Shown piece after piece: positions 54,587-64,000 of a stretch of DNA of 64,000 nucleotides (positions within the stretch are counted from its first letter, which is position 1; every line of letters starts with the position of its first letter). Source of the stretch: Pinguiococcus pyrenoidosus. Taxonomy: Eukaryota > Sar > Pinguiophyceae > Pinguiochrysidales > Pinguiochrysidaceae. The stretch covers positions 1 through 64,000 of the forward strand of contig JAAMXY010004238.1 of the NCBI GenBank assembly GCA_019677205.1, read 5' to 3'. Position numbers and translations under genes: made by a program. The notes below the pieces were generated by a model. It saw only the letters and a list, made by a program, of their open reading frames with translations. It was not told the origin of the DNA and ran no database searches.

Positions 54587-55936
54587 GTCTTTGCTTCCCT
54601 TCGTTGTTCTCTTGTCTCCTCCGCCTCAACTACGGCTGCTTCGGCCTGGACTTCTTCGCTCTGGAGATACGGTCCAACGCTCCCGCAGAGGAAAGACGCG
54701 GAGATGGATTCAAGGGACGAAGACGGGCAGCCACGCTCTCGACGCCGCGCAGAAGCGCAAGTTGCGGGCAACGAATTTCTGGTCGTTGAATTTCAACGAA
54801 TTTGGTTGAAGCTGGGACAGATGGAATGGAGGTCAGCTGAGGAAATGGCGAAGAACAACAAGCAAGAAGAAGACGAAGAAGAGGAGCGCGGCGAAAGACT
54901 GAGGACGGTGACGGGTGTTTCGGGTGGCGTTGGAGGCCCCAAGCCAATAGTGGTCTGGGTGTTTGGGTGCTTCACACAAGCACCCAAAGATGTTTGCTTG
55001 CATGGATGGATGGTCTGTTGGAGGGGCTGGGCTGGCCGCTGGGCAAGCAAGATGCATCATGCATTCGCGTGCCGCTTGGCTGCCTCGCTCGAGGTCAGGC
55101 AGGAACTCCTCGTTTCTTGCTGCCTTGGTGGCTGCTTGCTTGCCAAAAAAAAACTGTGCTAGTACGACGCTGCTGCGACAAATCACTCACGCCGCTCCCG
55201 GACCAGCAAGCAAGCAAAAACCAGCCAGCCAAACTAGCTAGCTAGCGCGCGGCGCTATAAACAGCAAGGCAGCGCCTCGCTCGCTCAGCCAAGAGCGCCG
55301 CGCGCCTCCGCCCGTCTCTTGACGTCGATGCACGAGGCAGCGAGAGAGCGCGGGCACGCGAAAGAGAGGGATTAGCGACCGCGCACGAGTCGAAGCGCGA
55401 AGCAAGCGGCTTCACAGAAACGACGGTGTTTGGAGCGGCCGGTTCGACCATGTGACCCATCCGCGCGGAGCGCCAATCGGCTTCGGCTGCGGTTCATCGC
55501 GTCAATTGTTCAAGCGTTGCAGCGCGGCGCGCGTCGCCAGCTGCAGCCAATCACAGCAACCACGTGCGGTTCAACCTGTAAGAATCAAAACAAGGAAAGT
55601 TGGTGAGACGCGCCCAACGGCCCTGTCCCACAGCGGGACAAGGCGCTGAAGCGACCAAGTTTGGATTTTCTTCCTCGCGAAAGAACGAAGCGACTCGGCG
55701 CCGCTGGGCCTGAGCCACGCCTTAGCAACGCGTGACTTGCGCCTCTCTGCCGCGCGAGCGGTGCGTAGGAACGCACCCGTCAGGCGTCCCGTCACAGGCG
55801 CCGCAGAGCGAGCGACACGGTGCGCCGAAGAAGAGACGCCTCGGGTTCGCCCGCAAAGCTGGACCTCCCGAGAACATCGCGATCCGGCGCCGGACGCCTC
55901 GCGGGCGCGCAGCCGCCGCTGGCGTCCCGCAAGCCC
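54587..55936. promoter_or_regulatory. Long divergent intergenic region
   Basis: 1350 bp between the coiled-coil gene (-) and the LNCDPMRITKK gene (+). A TATAAA box occurs at about 55255-55260, followed by AAGCAA-type short repeats nearby. No protein with credible composition; frames across both strands are GC-driven. Confidence 0.4.
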
Positions 55937-57458
55937 ATGCAGCGGAGCGCAGAGGAGCCCGCGGAGAGCGCAGCGGCCGGGGCGCCAGACCCGGACCCCG
56001 TAGAAGACCTCCAAGGGCCGGAAGCTTCCTCTCGCGCGCCGGACACCGGAATTGACGCGCAGGACGCGCCGGATGCTCCGGATTCCGGAGGCTCCGAGTC
56101 GCCGCCGAAGGTGAGCCTTGCCCACGAGCTGGAAGACGGCGCGTTTTCTGATGGAGTTTCGCTCAGAAGAAGCTGCGGAGAGGCAAATGGACACCGGAGG
56201 AAGAGGCCTACGTCGAGCGTATCATCCACGACTTCAACGCCGGGCTGCTGGACGTGCCCGCCGGCACGACGCTGAGGACGTACCTGAGCCAGAAGCTCAA
56301 TTGCGATCCCATGAGGATCACCAAGAAGGTAGCGCATTGGCGGGCGGCGACGCCCGGTAGCCCGCAAGCTCAAGCATCAACTCACGGATTCGGCCGTCCC
56401 TCCGTAGTTCACGGGCGCCAGCTGCATTGGGAAGCGCGTGTTTCATCCGCGAGGGGACCGCAGCGGAGCAGGTGCATCGGAGCTGGACAGGGCCAAGGAG
56501 GAGCTAGCCACGTAAGAAGCCGCCTCGCCTCGCCTCGCCTCGTCTGTCCCTCGCCTGCGGCAGCGTCTCCTCATCGAATGCGAATCCTCCGTACACTGCC
56601 GCGAAGGTTGGAGGCGAGATGGCGGAAACGGCTTTCCGAATTGGAAAACGACACCACGGGCAAGTCGGTGGTCAAGGGAAGGCGGGCGAGTAGAAACACC
56701 GGGCAGCAAAGCGCGGAGTCAGAGAGCGTCGTGGTCCCGAACGCGCGAAAAGGTACTGCCGCCTATACGTGCGCACGGGACTGCCAATCCGCGCCACGCT
56801 AATGAGCACCTTTCGTTCTCCTCGTTCGGTACATCTAGTTGACAATTGGCAGACGCTCATTCTGAATTGGCTCCACCGCGCGGAAAGGGCCTTGCAGGAT
56901 GACGCGGTCCAACTCGCGGACCTGGACAGTCTCACGGATGAAGGCAATCGTCTCAAGGTGCGCCCCCGGGGACACGGCAGATATTCGGCGGATGTCGTAG
57001 AGGTAGGAGAGTGCTCTTAGATATCGGTAGGGACTCAAGAGACGTCGGTGTTCACCTCGACACGCTGTCGCCTTCTCTGCAGGACGATCGATTCGATCAA
57101 CCGTCTTCTTCCACTTCGGAAGACCACGATGTGTCAGGTAAGCCTTGCTGGCGAGCTGGTCCACTACCTCTACCCCTGCCTCTACCCTTGCCTCTACCCC
57201 TGCCTCTACCCCTGCCTCTACCCCTGCCTCTACCCCTGCCTCTGCCTCTGCCTCTGCACTCTTTCCGGAAAGAAATCTGACGCCTCCCGTCTGGAAGCAG
57301 GAGTGCGGCAAGGATCCATCTATGAAAGGCTGCCCGCAGGCGATGACGTGTATGCCGGCGGCGGTCGTCTGAGCAGCAGAGCCGACAGCGTTGAAATCGG
57401 AAAGGCAAGCGAAGTGGATGCTGGCGCGGCCTTATTTAATCTTCGGAAGAAGGCGTGA
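55937..57458 (+). CDS. LNCDPMRITKK-family protein (SANT-like, seven exons)
   Basis: About 305 aa; exons 55937-56110, 56167-56328, 56408-56511, 56607-56752, 56839-56957, 57083-57137 and 57301-57458, all in phase. After an acidic disordered N-terminus comes the signature: KLRRGKWTPEEEAYVERIIH, GLLDVPAGTTLRTYLSQKLN, LNCDPMRITKK and, after an intron, FTGASCIGKRVFHP. I recognise this as a Myb/SANT-like domain found in large families in oomycetes, diatoms and other algae; DNA or chromatin binding is inferred. Downstream is a helical pair (LEARWRKRLSELEND; DNWQTLILNWLHRAERAL) and a disordered tail. The last intron contains a 12-bp minisatellite. The acceptor at 57300 could instead be 57297; both keep frame. 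Confidence 0.82.
57166..57257 (+). repeat. 12-bp minisatellite in an intron
   Basis: About seven copies of a CTCTACCCCTGC-type 12-mer inside intron 57138-57300 of the LNCDPMRITKK gene, degenerating to CTCTGC at the right end. Confidence 0.92.
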
Positions 57459-58218
57459 AGAGATTGTGGTCACCGAGGAAGTACGCCTGGCTCGCGTTGG
57501 AGAGGATTGCAGTTGAAGCCGCGCCCCCCCTTCCCCTTCCCGCGCCCCCGTAGACGTACCGGCAAGGCAAGGGAGATATGTGAGGTCACGTGTTGCGTTT
57601 CCAGCAAGTGAATTTTTAGCACAGCTCCGACAGGATCGGATTGCGCAAATTTAGGCTCTTCCAGTGACAGGACTGCTGCGTATTTGTCAGTAGTATAGAT
57701 ACCCCTGAGTTCCCCAGCGTGGGTTGATGCGCCATCCAACTTGGATTGGTCGAGCGAAGCGTGCTTGGGCGAGAGGCAATCAGCATGGCTCGTCGCAAAC
57801 GACGGTGTTATTGAAGACACAGAAGAAACTTGTTCCCGCCATGATCGTCTTTCTTTGGACTATGATGGCCGGGGCACCAGCAGCAAAAGTGGTCTCACCG
57901 ACGAAGCTCTTCACGGGGTGATCCAACGCTTGCCCAAGCATGCGCTCGCCTTGTTGTCAGCACGACCACGCCTCCGCGTCGTTCATTAGTCCTCCGAGGC
58001 CGCGGAATTCAATTGGACAGCCTCCACAGGAAACGATTCGCCCTTGCGCTTTCGTTTCCAGCCACGGTGCCAGGACGGAGACGCCCAAAGCGTGCATTTC
58101 GACACCTTGCCACGTTTCCGCCCTCGGGCGTAGCGCATTCACATGTACAGCATCAAGAAGCCTCCTTGGCTTCGCCTCGCACAAATTGGAAGTGGGACGG
58201 GCTCCACGAAGATGAAGT
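57459..58218. other. Convergent intergenic region
   Basis: 760 bp between the ends of the LNCDPMRITKK gene and the 5'-nucleotidase gene, the longest convergent spacer in the window. No gene recognised; short frames on both strands have no family features. Confidence 0.45.
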
Positions 58219-60212
58219 CTACTCGACCATCTTGATGCGCCCTTCCACCGCCGGCGCGACGCGGTAGACCCCGTCGATCTTCACCGGGTTGATGGACTTC
58301 CGACGCTTCCGTGCGCTCTCCTGGTTCGGCTTCTCCGCCTTCTCAGCGTCCAACTTCATGTCCTCGACCATCTGCTTCGACTTGCGCCGAATGAAGGAGT
58401 CGCGCCCCTGGCCGCTGTTCAGGTTGTCCACGATGGTGAAGTAGTTCTGCACCAGGTTCGCCAGGAAAGGAATCTGCTCCGGCGTCAAGACCACCGGCGC
58501 GTCGCCGAAGGAGTAGCCGTCCTTGTTGGCGCGGAGGTATTCCTTCGTGCAGCAGCGGTAGGTCCGGCTCGGATCCAGCGGCTGCTTCTTGACGCGAACG
58601 CTGTCCTTCACGACCCGGTCGCCGGGGTCCTTGGAGGGATCAAACGTGAAGGTGACTTCGGACACCTGCAGGAAGCGCCCCTCGAGGCGAGGCCACTTGG
58701 ACACCGCGTTCTCCAGCAGATCGTGGATCTGCTGCGGGGTCAGCTCGACACAGACCATCTCGTCGACCATGGGCAAGAGGTTGAGGAGGTCCCCAACCTT
58801 GAACTCCCCCGCGGGAATGATTTGGTCGGCCCGCAGCGTCCCGGAGTTGATCACGCAGAAGTCGCAGTCGACGGCGGAGGTGACCACGTCGCACAGGAAG
58901 TTGCCGACGTTGCTCTCGTAGTTGCGAATGGTGGCGAAGCGGGCGTCCAGGTCGGTGGCGACGTAGCCCACCGTCTTGTCCATGCGCTTCGTCACCTCCA
59001 CGGCATACGAATCCACGACCTCCTGCGCCCGCGCGTCCACTGGCGCTTGCGAGTTCACCTCCTCGCGATGCCAGGCGACGACGAGGCCGCCGGACTCGAC
59101 CACCTGGTCTCCTTCCTGCGGCGTGAGACTACTGCGGTTGTTCTTGAGAACCGCGCGAATCGGCGTGAACTCTCGGAAGTCGGTGCCGCTCTTCACCACC
59201 AGCGGCGCCGACTTGTCCGCCTGGAACACGACGTAGTCGTGGTCGTGACCGCCGAGGATGAGGTCGATGCCTTCTCCTTCCTGCGCGAGCCTCTCGTCGT
59301 TGGGTACTCGCATGTGTGTGAGGGCGATGACGATCTCGGCGCCGGCCTCGCGGAGCTCAGCGGCGATGCGATTGCCCACGGTGACGAAGTCGAAGTACAC
59401 CAGGTCCTCCGGATCCACCATGCCGAGGGTGTCCACCCACTCGCCCTCCACCAGGCCCATGAGGCCGATGCGATAGCCCTCCCACTCGATGAGGATGCGG
59501 TCCTTGAAGAGGTTGTCGGCAGTCTCGTCCAGCAGCTGCACGTTGCTCAGGAGCCAAGGGAAGTTGGTCTTGGAGATGAGCTGCGCCATCTTCTCCACGC
59601 CGAAGTCGAAGTCGTGGTTACCGATGCAGGCCACTTGGATGTCGAACTGGTTGAGCACCGGCGGCATCTGCACTCCCTTCAGCACCGTCGACATGATCGA
59701 CGGCGCAAAGGCGTCGCCGCTGAACAGCACCAGCGGCGGCGGGTTCCGGGCCGTGTAGAACCTCCTCATCAAGCCCACCATGCGTGCGGCGCCACCGACC
59801 GGCTCTCTCTTGCCCTCGGTGATGTTGTCTGTCATAGTCCGCACGCGTTAGACTTTGTCTCGGCCGAACGCCCGGGCTCTCTTCCCGAAGTACTTACAGA
59901 CGTCGTTGAAGTGGAGGATGAGCAGCTCGGGCCGAGGGTTCATCATGCAGAGGTTCCTCAAATCCCGACGGGCGCTCTCCAGACTCTTGACAAGCGCTTT
60001 CTGCAATTCGGCCTCTTTCCGCTCAGCTTCGTCCAGAGCGGCCGCGACTTTGTCCACGAGCCTACAAGGCGTCCAAGCCGGCGGAATGAGGCGAGAGGAA
60101 GCGGCGGAGCGGCCAAAGTGAGAGATGCAGCGAAGTACCAGCTCTCCACGTCTTCTGGCTGCTCTCGCATCGCCGCCTCGGCGTACGCGGCCAAAAGTGC
60201 CTTGGCATCCAT
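58219..60212 (-). CDS. 5'-nucleotidase / UshA-type metallophosphatase
   Basis: About 615 aa; exons 60212-60139, 60061-59898 and 59828-58219, phases consistent. The metallophosphatase domain starts at ELLILHFNDVYNI (residues 70-82, joined by splicing) and continues with FSGDAFAPS, CIGNHDFDFG (about 148-156) and ILGGHDHD, the two-metal site. The C-terminal 5'-nucleotidase domain has NYESNVGNFLCDVV, NSGTLRADQIIPAGEF and LLPMVDEMVCVELT. Family members hydrolyse nucleotides or related phosphates. Usually they are exported; this one has no signal peptide but a helical N-terminal extension (MDAKALLAAYAEAAMREQPEDVESW and a Glu/Lys coil). The C-terminal tail is basic (SARKRRKS) and could act as a nuclear signal. 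An intracellular role is therefore likely. Confidence 0.88.
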
Positions 60213-60712
60213 CTGCTGCACTGCCGAGTCTTGAAGCAGCCAGCTGAGGCCGTCTGGGCAGCTTCGCAACCACTTGTCCTTCTTTTCTTCCTCTGGCGAA
60301 GCTGGGCCCCGGGATCTCAGGGAAACACCCAGCGACACTTCGAAAGGACTGCGGCGAGAAAGGCCGTCGCGTTCGGCCCCCAAGCGGTAAGATTCATGTC
60401 GCCGACGTTACCGCAATTCCGCCAAGCTGATCCGTCGCAGAGCCCGATCCGGAAGCTCCGCGACTGTGGTACAGCCCCGTGGCCCTGTTCCGGTGGGTCG
60501 GGGTCCATCTGATCCTGTGCTATGCAGGGTGAGAAATGCGAAAAGCGAGGTGCGACATCGAGACGTACCGTATGGTACCTGAGTACCTGGGAAACATGCG
60601 GTATTTTAGTACAGTACACATAGGGTACTCGGATGCAATGCGCCCGCAGGTTGCAGGTGGGAACGCAGATGCAAAAATCCGCGCGGAAGTCTCGTCTTCC
60701 GGCGCTTCTCAG
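60213..60712. promoter_or_regulatory. Divergent intergenic region with possible 5' exon
   Basis: About 500 bp. Contains an ATG at 60395 opening MSPTLPQFRQADPSQSPIRK, which may be a first exon of the downstream small gene, but no splice combination is clearly preferred. Confidence 0.3.
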
Positions 60713-60952
60713 ATGAGCGAGTACGTCGAGGATGCGGCGAATGGCGTGCCAAGCTCCGTGGCGGAGGAGGATGAGCGACTGGAGAACTTCTTGCAGGCGA
60801 ACACGGCAGCGAGGGAAAGGTATCGGGCAGAAATCGAGCAGTCTCAAGCGAGACGGGCGGAGCTGAGCTCTCAAGTTGCCAGTGCCTCCGGCGGCACGGT
60901 CACCATGGAGCAGCTAGTTGATGAGCACCAAAATGAGGAGGAGAGCAACTAG
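60713..60952 (+). CDS. Small acidic helical protein (start uncertain)
   Basis: 79 aa from the ATG at 60713: MSEYVEDAANGVPSSVAEED, then a helix DERLENFLQANTAARERYRAEIEQSQARR and tail VTMEQLVDEHQNEEESN. The composition (Glu, Ala, Gln, Ser) and amphipathic helix look like a real protein, not a shadow. The frame is open upstream to an ATG at 60536, and an acceptor-like CTTCTCAG directly precedes 60713, so this may be the last exon of a spliced gene. Family not recognised. It converges on the penicillin-acylase gene, 169 bp away. Confidence 0.45.
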   Translation: MSEYVEDAANGVPSSVAEEDERLENFLQANTAARERYRAEIEQSQARRAELSSQVASASGGTVTMEQLVDEHQNEEESN

Positions 60953-61121
60953 CAAGGAAGCCTGTTTCGCCCGAGAAGAGGTCGAAATACGAAAGGAAGA
61001 AACTCCAACTGGATTGACAGCAGCTTGTCTCTGGCGACCGCAGCGTACTGTGGCACGACTCTTTCCCGTGCCACTCCAAACTACACACTGCTGGGAGCTG
61101 CGGCATCTTGCTGGCATCGAA

Positions 61122-64000
61122 TCACATGCCGTCGCCATGATCGTGCTCATCCTCCTCGTCGCTGAGGAAGAAACTCGGGCGGAAGATGAACGAAAGGATG
61201 ATTTCCAAGTTCTGCAGCACGAGGAAGGCCACGGCGAGCATGAGAACTTGTCGGACGACTCTGAACAGGCGCCCACTCAGGCTTTGCTTGGCCGGCCGCA
61301 GATGCATGACGTGCTTCGTGGCCGCGACCACGGCGTTGCGACTCCACGCCATGGCCTTGGTCTTGTTGCTCTTGAAGAGCTCCAGCTGATCCAAGTAGTG
61401 CTCTGACTGGTAATTGCCCGACTGGCCAGTGGGGATGAGCGAGCGGCAGCTGTCCCAGTCTCCGCAATCGAAGAGGAAGCGTGCTGACGCGAAGGCGCCG
61501 ACTGCGGCATATGGTTCGTCTCCCGCTTCAAACGGCTCGAACACAACTCCAACTTGGTTCGGCGATTCGCTCGAGCCACCAATCTCGAACGGAGGAGCTG
61601 CGGAAGCAATCATCAGTGCCAAGTGGTACAAGCAGAAGGCTGACATCTACAAAATCTATCAAATCTACCAAATCTACCAAATCCGCAAAATCCGCAAAAT
61701 CCGCAAAATCCGCAAAATCTGCAAAATCTGCAAAATCTGCAAAATCTGCAAAATCCACCGAATCCACCAAAGCAAACCCCGTAAAACCCGTAAAACCCGA
61801 AACGCTTACCATCAAGGAAGGTTCCGCGAGAGGCGCCAAGCTTGGAATTGAAGGCGTGGACGAAGCAGGCGTGGTGGACCTCTCCATAGCGCCATGCCGC
61901 GGGATTCGCTCCGCAGGCCGCCGTCATGATGTCTGCCACCTCGACGTAGGCGTCCAGAAGCAGCTGCTCGACTCCGCCAGCCATCCGTAGCCACCACGAC
62001 TTGTTGCCGCGCTGCAGGATTCGCAGCACGTTCAGAAAGTTCTGCTTCAAGTAGTTGATCATCCGGAGCTTCTTGAAAAATCCAGCGCCATAGAGCAGCG
62101 CCTGGCTATCCTCTGACAGCGTCATGTCACTGGTCTGAAGGCCCGCACGCAGCAATCGTCTGCGCAAAGATATCTTCATGCCGGTGAAGATCGCGGCACC
62201 CGCGCTGGCCTCATGCATGACTCCATCGAACTGAACCAGAGCCTCATACAGCTTCAGAACGACGTCTCTCTTACTCGCCGCCACGGAATCTATCTTGGGC
62301 GGTCCCTGAGCCTTGAAAAACTTGACATACTCCTCGGCAAGGATGTCGCGAAACGATAAATTCGGCAGGATCAGCTCCGAGATGGAGATCGTGCCGTCCT
62401 TCGACAGCAACTCGTTTAGCTGCTCGTGGATAGCCTGCTTGCGGAAGCCGGGGACGAAGAGCTGGCCCAGATAGTGCGGGTAGTCGCGATAGTCAACAAT
62501 GTCCGAGTTGGCGCTGACCAGGAACGAATGGCCCTGCGCGTCGACCGGATTCAGCACCGCGGGCATCGACTGGACGTCGACAAGGCCCTTCCAGTCATGC
62601 TCTCCGCTTCGTCCGTCCAGAATGTACATCTCATCTCCGCGCCGTCCCGGCCGAGCGGGCACGCGCCCGGCAAGCGCGTATCCGCAGTTGCCTCGCGAAT
62701 CCGCGTAGCCCACGTTCAGCCCGATGCATTCTAGACCCCGAACTGCAGCCTTGAACTCTTCAAAATTCGAGCAGGTGTTGAGCCGCAGCGCGCTTTGCAC
62801 CAGCGCAAGCCGCGGGAGCCGGGTCGCGCTGCAGAAAGCAAGGGCGAAGCCTTCGGTCTGCGTCGCGCCGAGGATGGACCGAACCATGGGCTCGCTGTTG
62901 GCCAAGTCCTTCATTTCGGCGACATCACCCTGCTGGTCCGTGACTCCGCTGATAATCACACCGTGGCATGTGCTGAAGACATTCAGCTCTCTCGCTTTGG
63001 GCTCCCCCTTCACCCGTATTTTCTCACATCGGCGAAGCGCCTCCTTCGCCACGCCGCGGTGCTCGTATGTGCAGCCACGCGCGCTCATGCTCGTAATCTT
63101 CTCAAGGAACACGTCCTCCATGTCCACGTAGCTCAGCGTCACACCCCAGGCAGCATCGTCATTGTGTCCAATCATGACGATCGGAAGACCGGGGATGGAG
63201 ACGCCGGCGCAGTTCAGCGCCGGATCGGCGCCGTCTCGCGATTTCGCCGTCATGTGGATTTCGTACCATACATGCGGCAGATCCACATTCAGGTGGGGAT
63301 CACTCGCCAGCAGCGCGCCCCCCGACCCACTGGCATTGTGCTTGCCATGGATGGTGTACCAGTTGGAGCCATTCGATCTCCTCTCCGGTCCTCCGGGTCC
63401 CATCCCGAAAGTCTCGGAAACAAAGCGGACGACGTCCTCCGAAGCGTCCTTGGCCTCTCCGCTCAGCGGGAGGGAGCCCCCGAACAGCTCCAGCGGAACT
63501 TGGGGCGTCGAAGGCGGTACTGTACAGTGCCCCGTGACGTCTGTGTCGTGGACGCCCGTGCTGGGTTGGCACCACTCCGCCGCAGCCATGTCGCCCACCG
63601 CCTGGCGGAGCCACTGCCGGATCACAGGCCCCTGCCACCCGAATGACATGGTGAAGGACATGAGCCGCGCAATGGCCAAGGAATCGAGGATGGACCAGGG
63701 CTCCCTTGATATTCTCAAAATCCGGAACTCGGCAGGGAGGGCCTTCAAGCTCGCCGCCCCCGCGTTGACGCCCTTGGCGTAGGCTTCTAGGAAGCCGAGC
63801 GCCGCGCGAGAGTCCTCCTCCCGACCTGCAGCGTTGCGGAGCTCTTCCAAGTCCTCCGCCGCGAGGGTGGCCCAGCCAACTTTCCGACAGAAGACATCGA
63901 CGGGAAAGGCCGGCGCGCCAAGGACCTCGCTCAGGCGGCCGCCAGCCATGCGCTTCAGCGTCTCCATGTGCCACAGGCGATCCTGTCGTTTCAGAGCGGG
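61122..64000 (-). CDS. Penicillin-acylase-family Ntn hydrolase (partial, 5' end outside window)
   Basis: At least 888 residues; exons 64000(beyond)-61810 and 61597-61122. The first visible codons read QDRLWHMETLKRMAGGRLSEVLG, internal to the alpha-chain region of this family, so the start lies beyond base 64000. The autoproteolysis site and nucleophile are at G-S-N-W-Y (Ser becomes the new N-terminus), followed by ASGSGGALLASDPHL and PGLPIVMIGHNDDAAWGVT. Near the end, IPTGQSGNYQSEHYLDQLELF matches the conserved GQSG-S-HYxDQ element. Relatives hydrolyse penicillins, acyl-homoserine lactones or other amides; substrate here is unknown. Splicing joins LGASRGTFLD to APPFEIGG across a 212-bp intron made of a 9-bp tandem repeat. 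The C-terminus adds a hydrophobic helix (VLMLAVAFLVLQNLEIILSFIF) and a short acidic His tail, an unusual possible membrane anchor. Confidence 0.88.
61650..61772 (+). repeat. 9-bp minisatellite filling an intron
   Basis: About 13 copies of an AAATCTACC / AAATCCGCA / AAATCTGCA 9-mer in intron 61598-61809 of the penicillin-acylase gene. Because the unit is a multiple of three, long open frames cross it on both strands. Confidence 0.93.

Noticed and set aside
55571-56194. 207-codon minus-strand frame over the start of the LNCDPMRITKK gene
   Set aside because: Low-complexity, no homology features, and antisense to a well-supported exon.
57166-57257. CRISPR-like tandem array
   Set aside because: Units are contiguous 12-mers with no spacers, inside an intron of a eukaryotic gene.
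61528-61887. Aspartate/phenylalanine repeat frames on both strands across the 9-bp minisatellite
   Set aside because: The repeat unit is a multiple of three, so frames stay open by chance; splicing it out restores the conserved end of the acylase.
1-64000. Dinoflagellate origin
   Set aside because: Dense, strand-alternating genes with short uniform GT-AG introns do not fit long unidirectional dinoflagellate arrays; GC-AG or GA-AG introns were not needed anywhere.

Overview
This window is nuclear DNA of a eukaryote. It is GC-rich by eye and holds 27 protein genes, most of them split by short GT-AG introns (typically 58-110 nt, longest about 360 nt). Exon phases agree across every junction I propose, which is the main internal check on these models. 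The host looks like a flagellated alga with a complex, red-lineage plastid. Two proteins begin with a signal peptide followed by a transit-like stretch with Phe at the predicted cleavage site (genes at 16800 and 29929), and one of them carries a plastid/cyanobacterial DUF3110-like region. An MKS1/B9-type ciliary transition-zone protein (31784) indicates a flagellum. Several families (CSNRGIC-type EGF proteins, the LNCDPMRITKK protein, a small VVCGSC protein) are ones I associate with stramenopiles, haptophytes and other algae. I cannot name the genus. The near-strict alternation of coding strand argues against a dinoflagellate.

Layout. 0.3-6 kb: tandem pair of HxRRGD glycosyltransferases on +. 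6-8.2 kb: secreted EGF-repeat protein (-). 8.6-10.9 kb: J-domain protein with a mitochondrial-type leader (+). 11-12.9 kb: CRT-like membrane transporter (-). 13.4-14.1 kb: mitochondrial-type GGQ release-factor homologue (+). 14.4-15.1 kb: small VVCGSC protein (-). 15.6-16.5 kb: Tim44-like-tail protein (-), with a paralogue at 24.3-25.4 kb (+). 16.8-18 kb: plastid membrane protein (+). 18.6-21.4 kb: kinesin-3-like motor with a PH domain (+). 21.9-24 kb: iduronate-2-sulfatase-like sulfatase (-). 26.4-29.4 kb: PH-Sec1/Munc18 fusion (+). 29.9-30.7 kb: DUF3110-like plastid protein (-). 31.8-33.6 kb: MKS1-like (+). 33.7-34.3 kb: truncated SPF45-like (-). 34.6-35.7 kb: nicotinamidase-like hydrolase (+). 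35.8-36.7 kb: p24/TMED cargo receptor (-). 37.6-38.1 kb: mini RING protein (+). 38.2-43 kb: PH-RGS-PH-LIM scaffold (-). 43.5-48.9 kb: RME-8-like protein without a J domain (+). 49.1-50.7 kb: PhoD-like phosphatase (-). 51.3-53.5 kb: glutamate-cysteine ligase (+). 53.7-54.6 kb: coiled-coil protein (-). 55.9-57.5 kb: LNCDPMRITKK nuclear-type protein (+). 58.2-60.2 kb: 5'-nucleotidase (-). 60.7-61 kb: small acidic protein (+). 61.1-64 kb: penicillin-acylase-family enzyme (-, runs off the window).

There is no operon logic. Genes are packed head-to-head and tail-to-tail, with divergent spacers of about 300-1350 bp (often with AT-rich patches) and mostly very short convergent spacers (51-240 bp). 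Recurrent themes are membrane traffic (p24, Sec1, RME-8, kinesin-3, PH scaffold), secreted or lumenal hydrolases (sulfatase, PhoD, penicillin acylase), organelle proteins, and thiol metabolism (glutamate-cysteine ligase plus a CRT-like carrier). I saw no tRNA, rRNA, transposon or CRISPR. The repeats are microsatellites and minisatellites, mostly inside introns.
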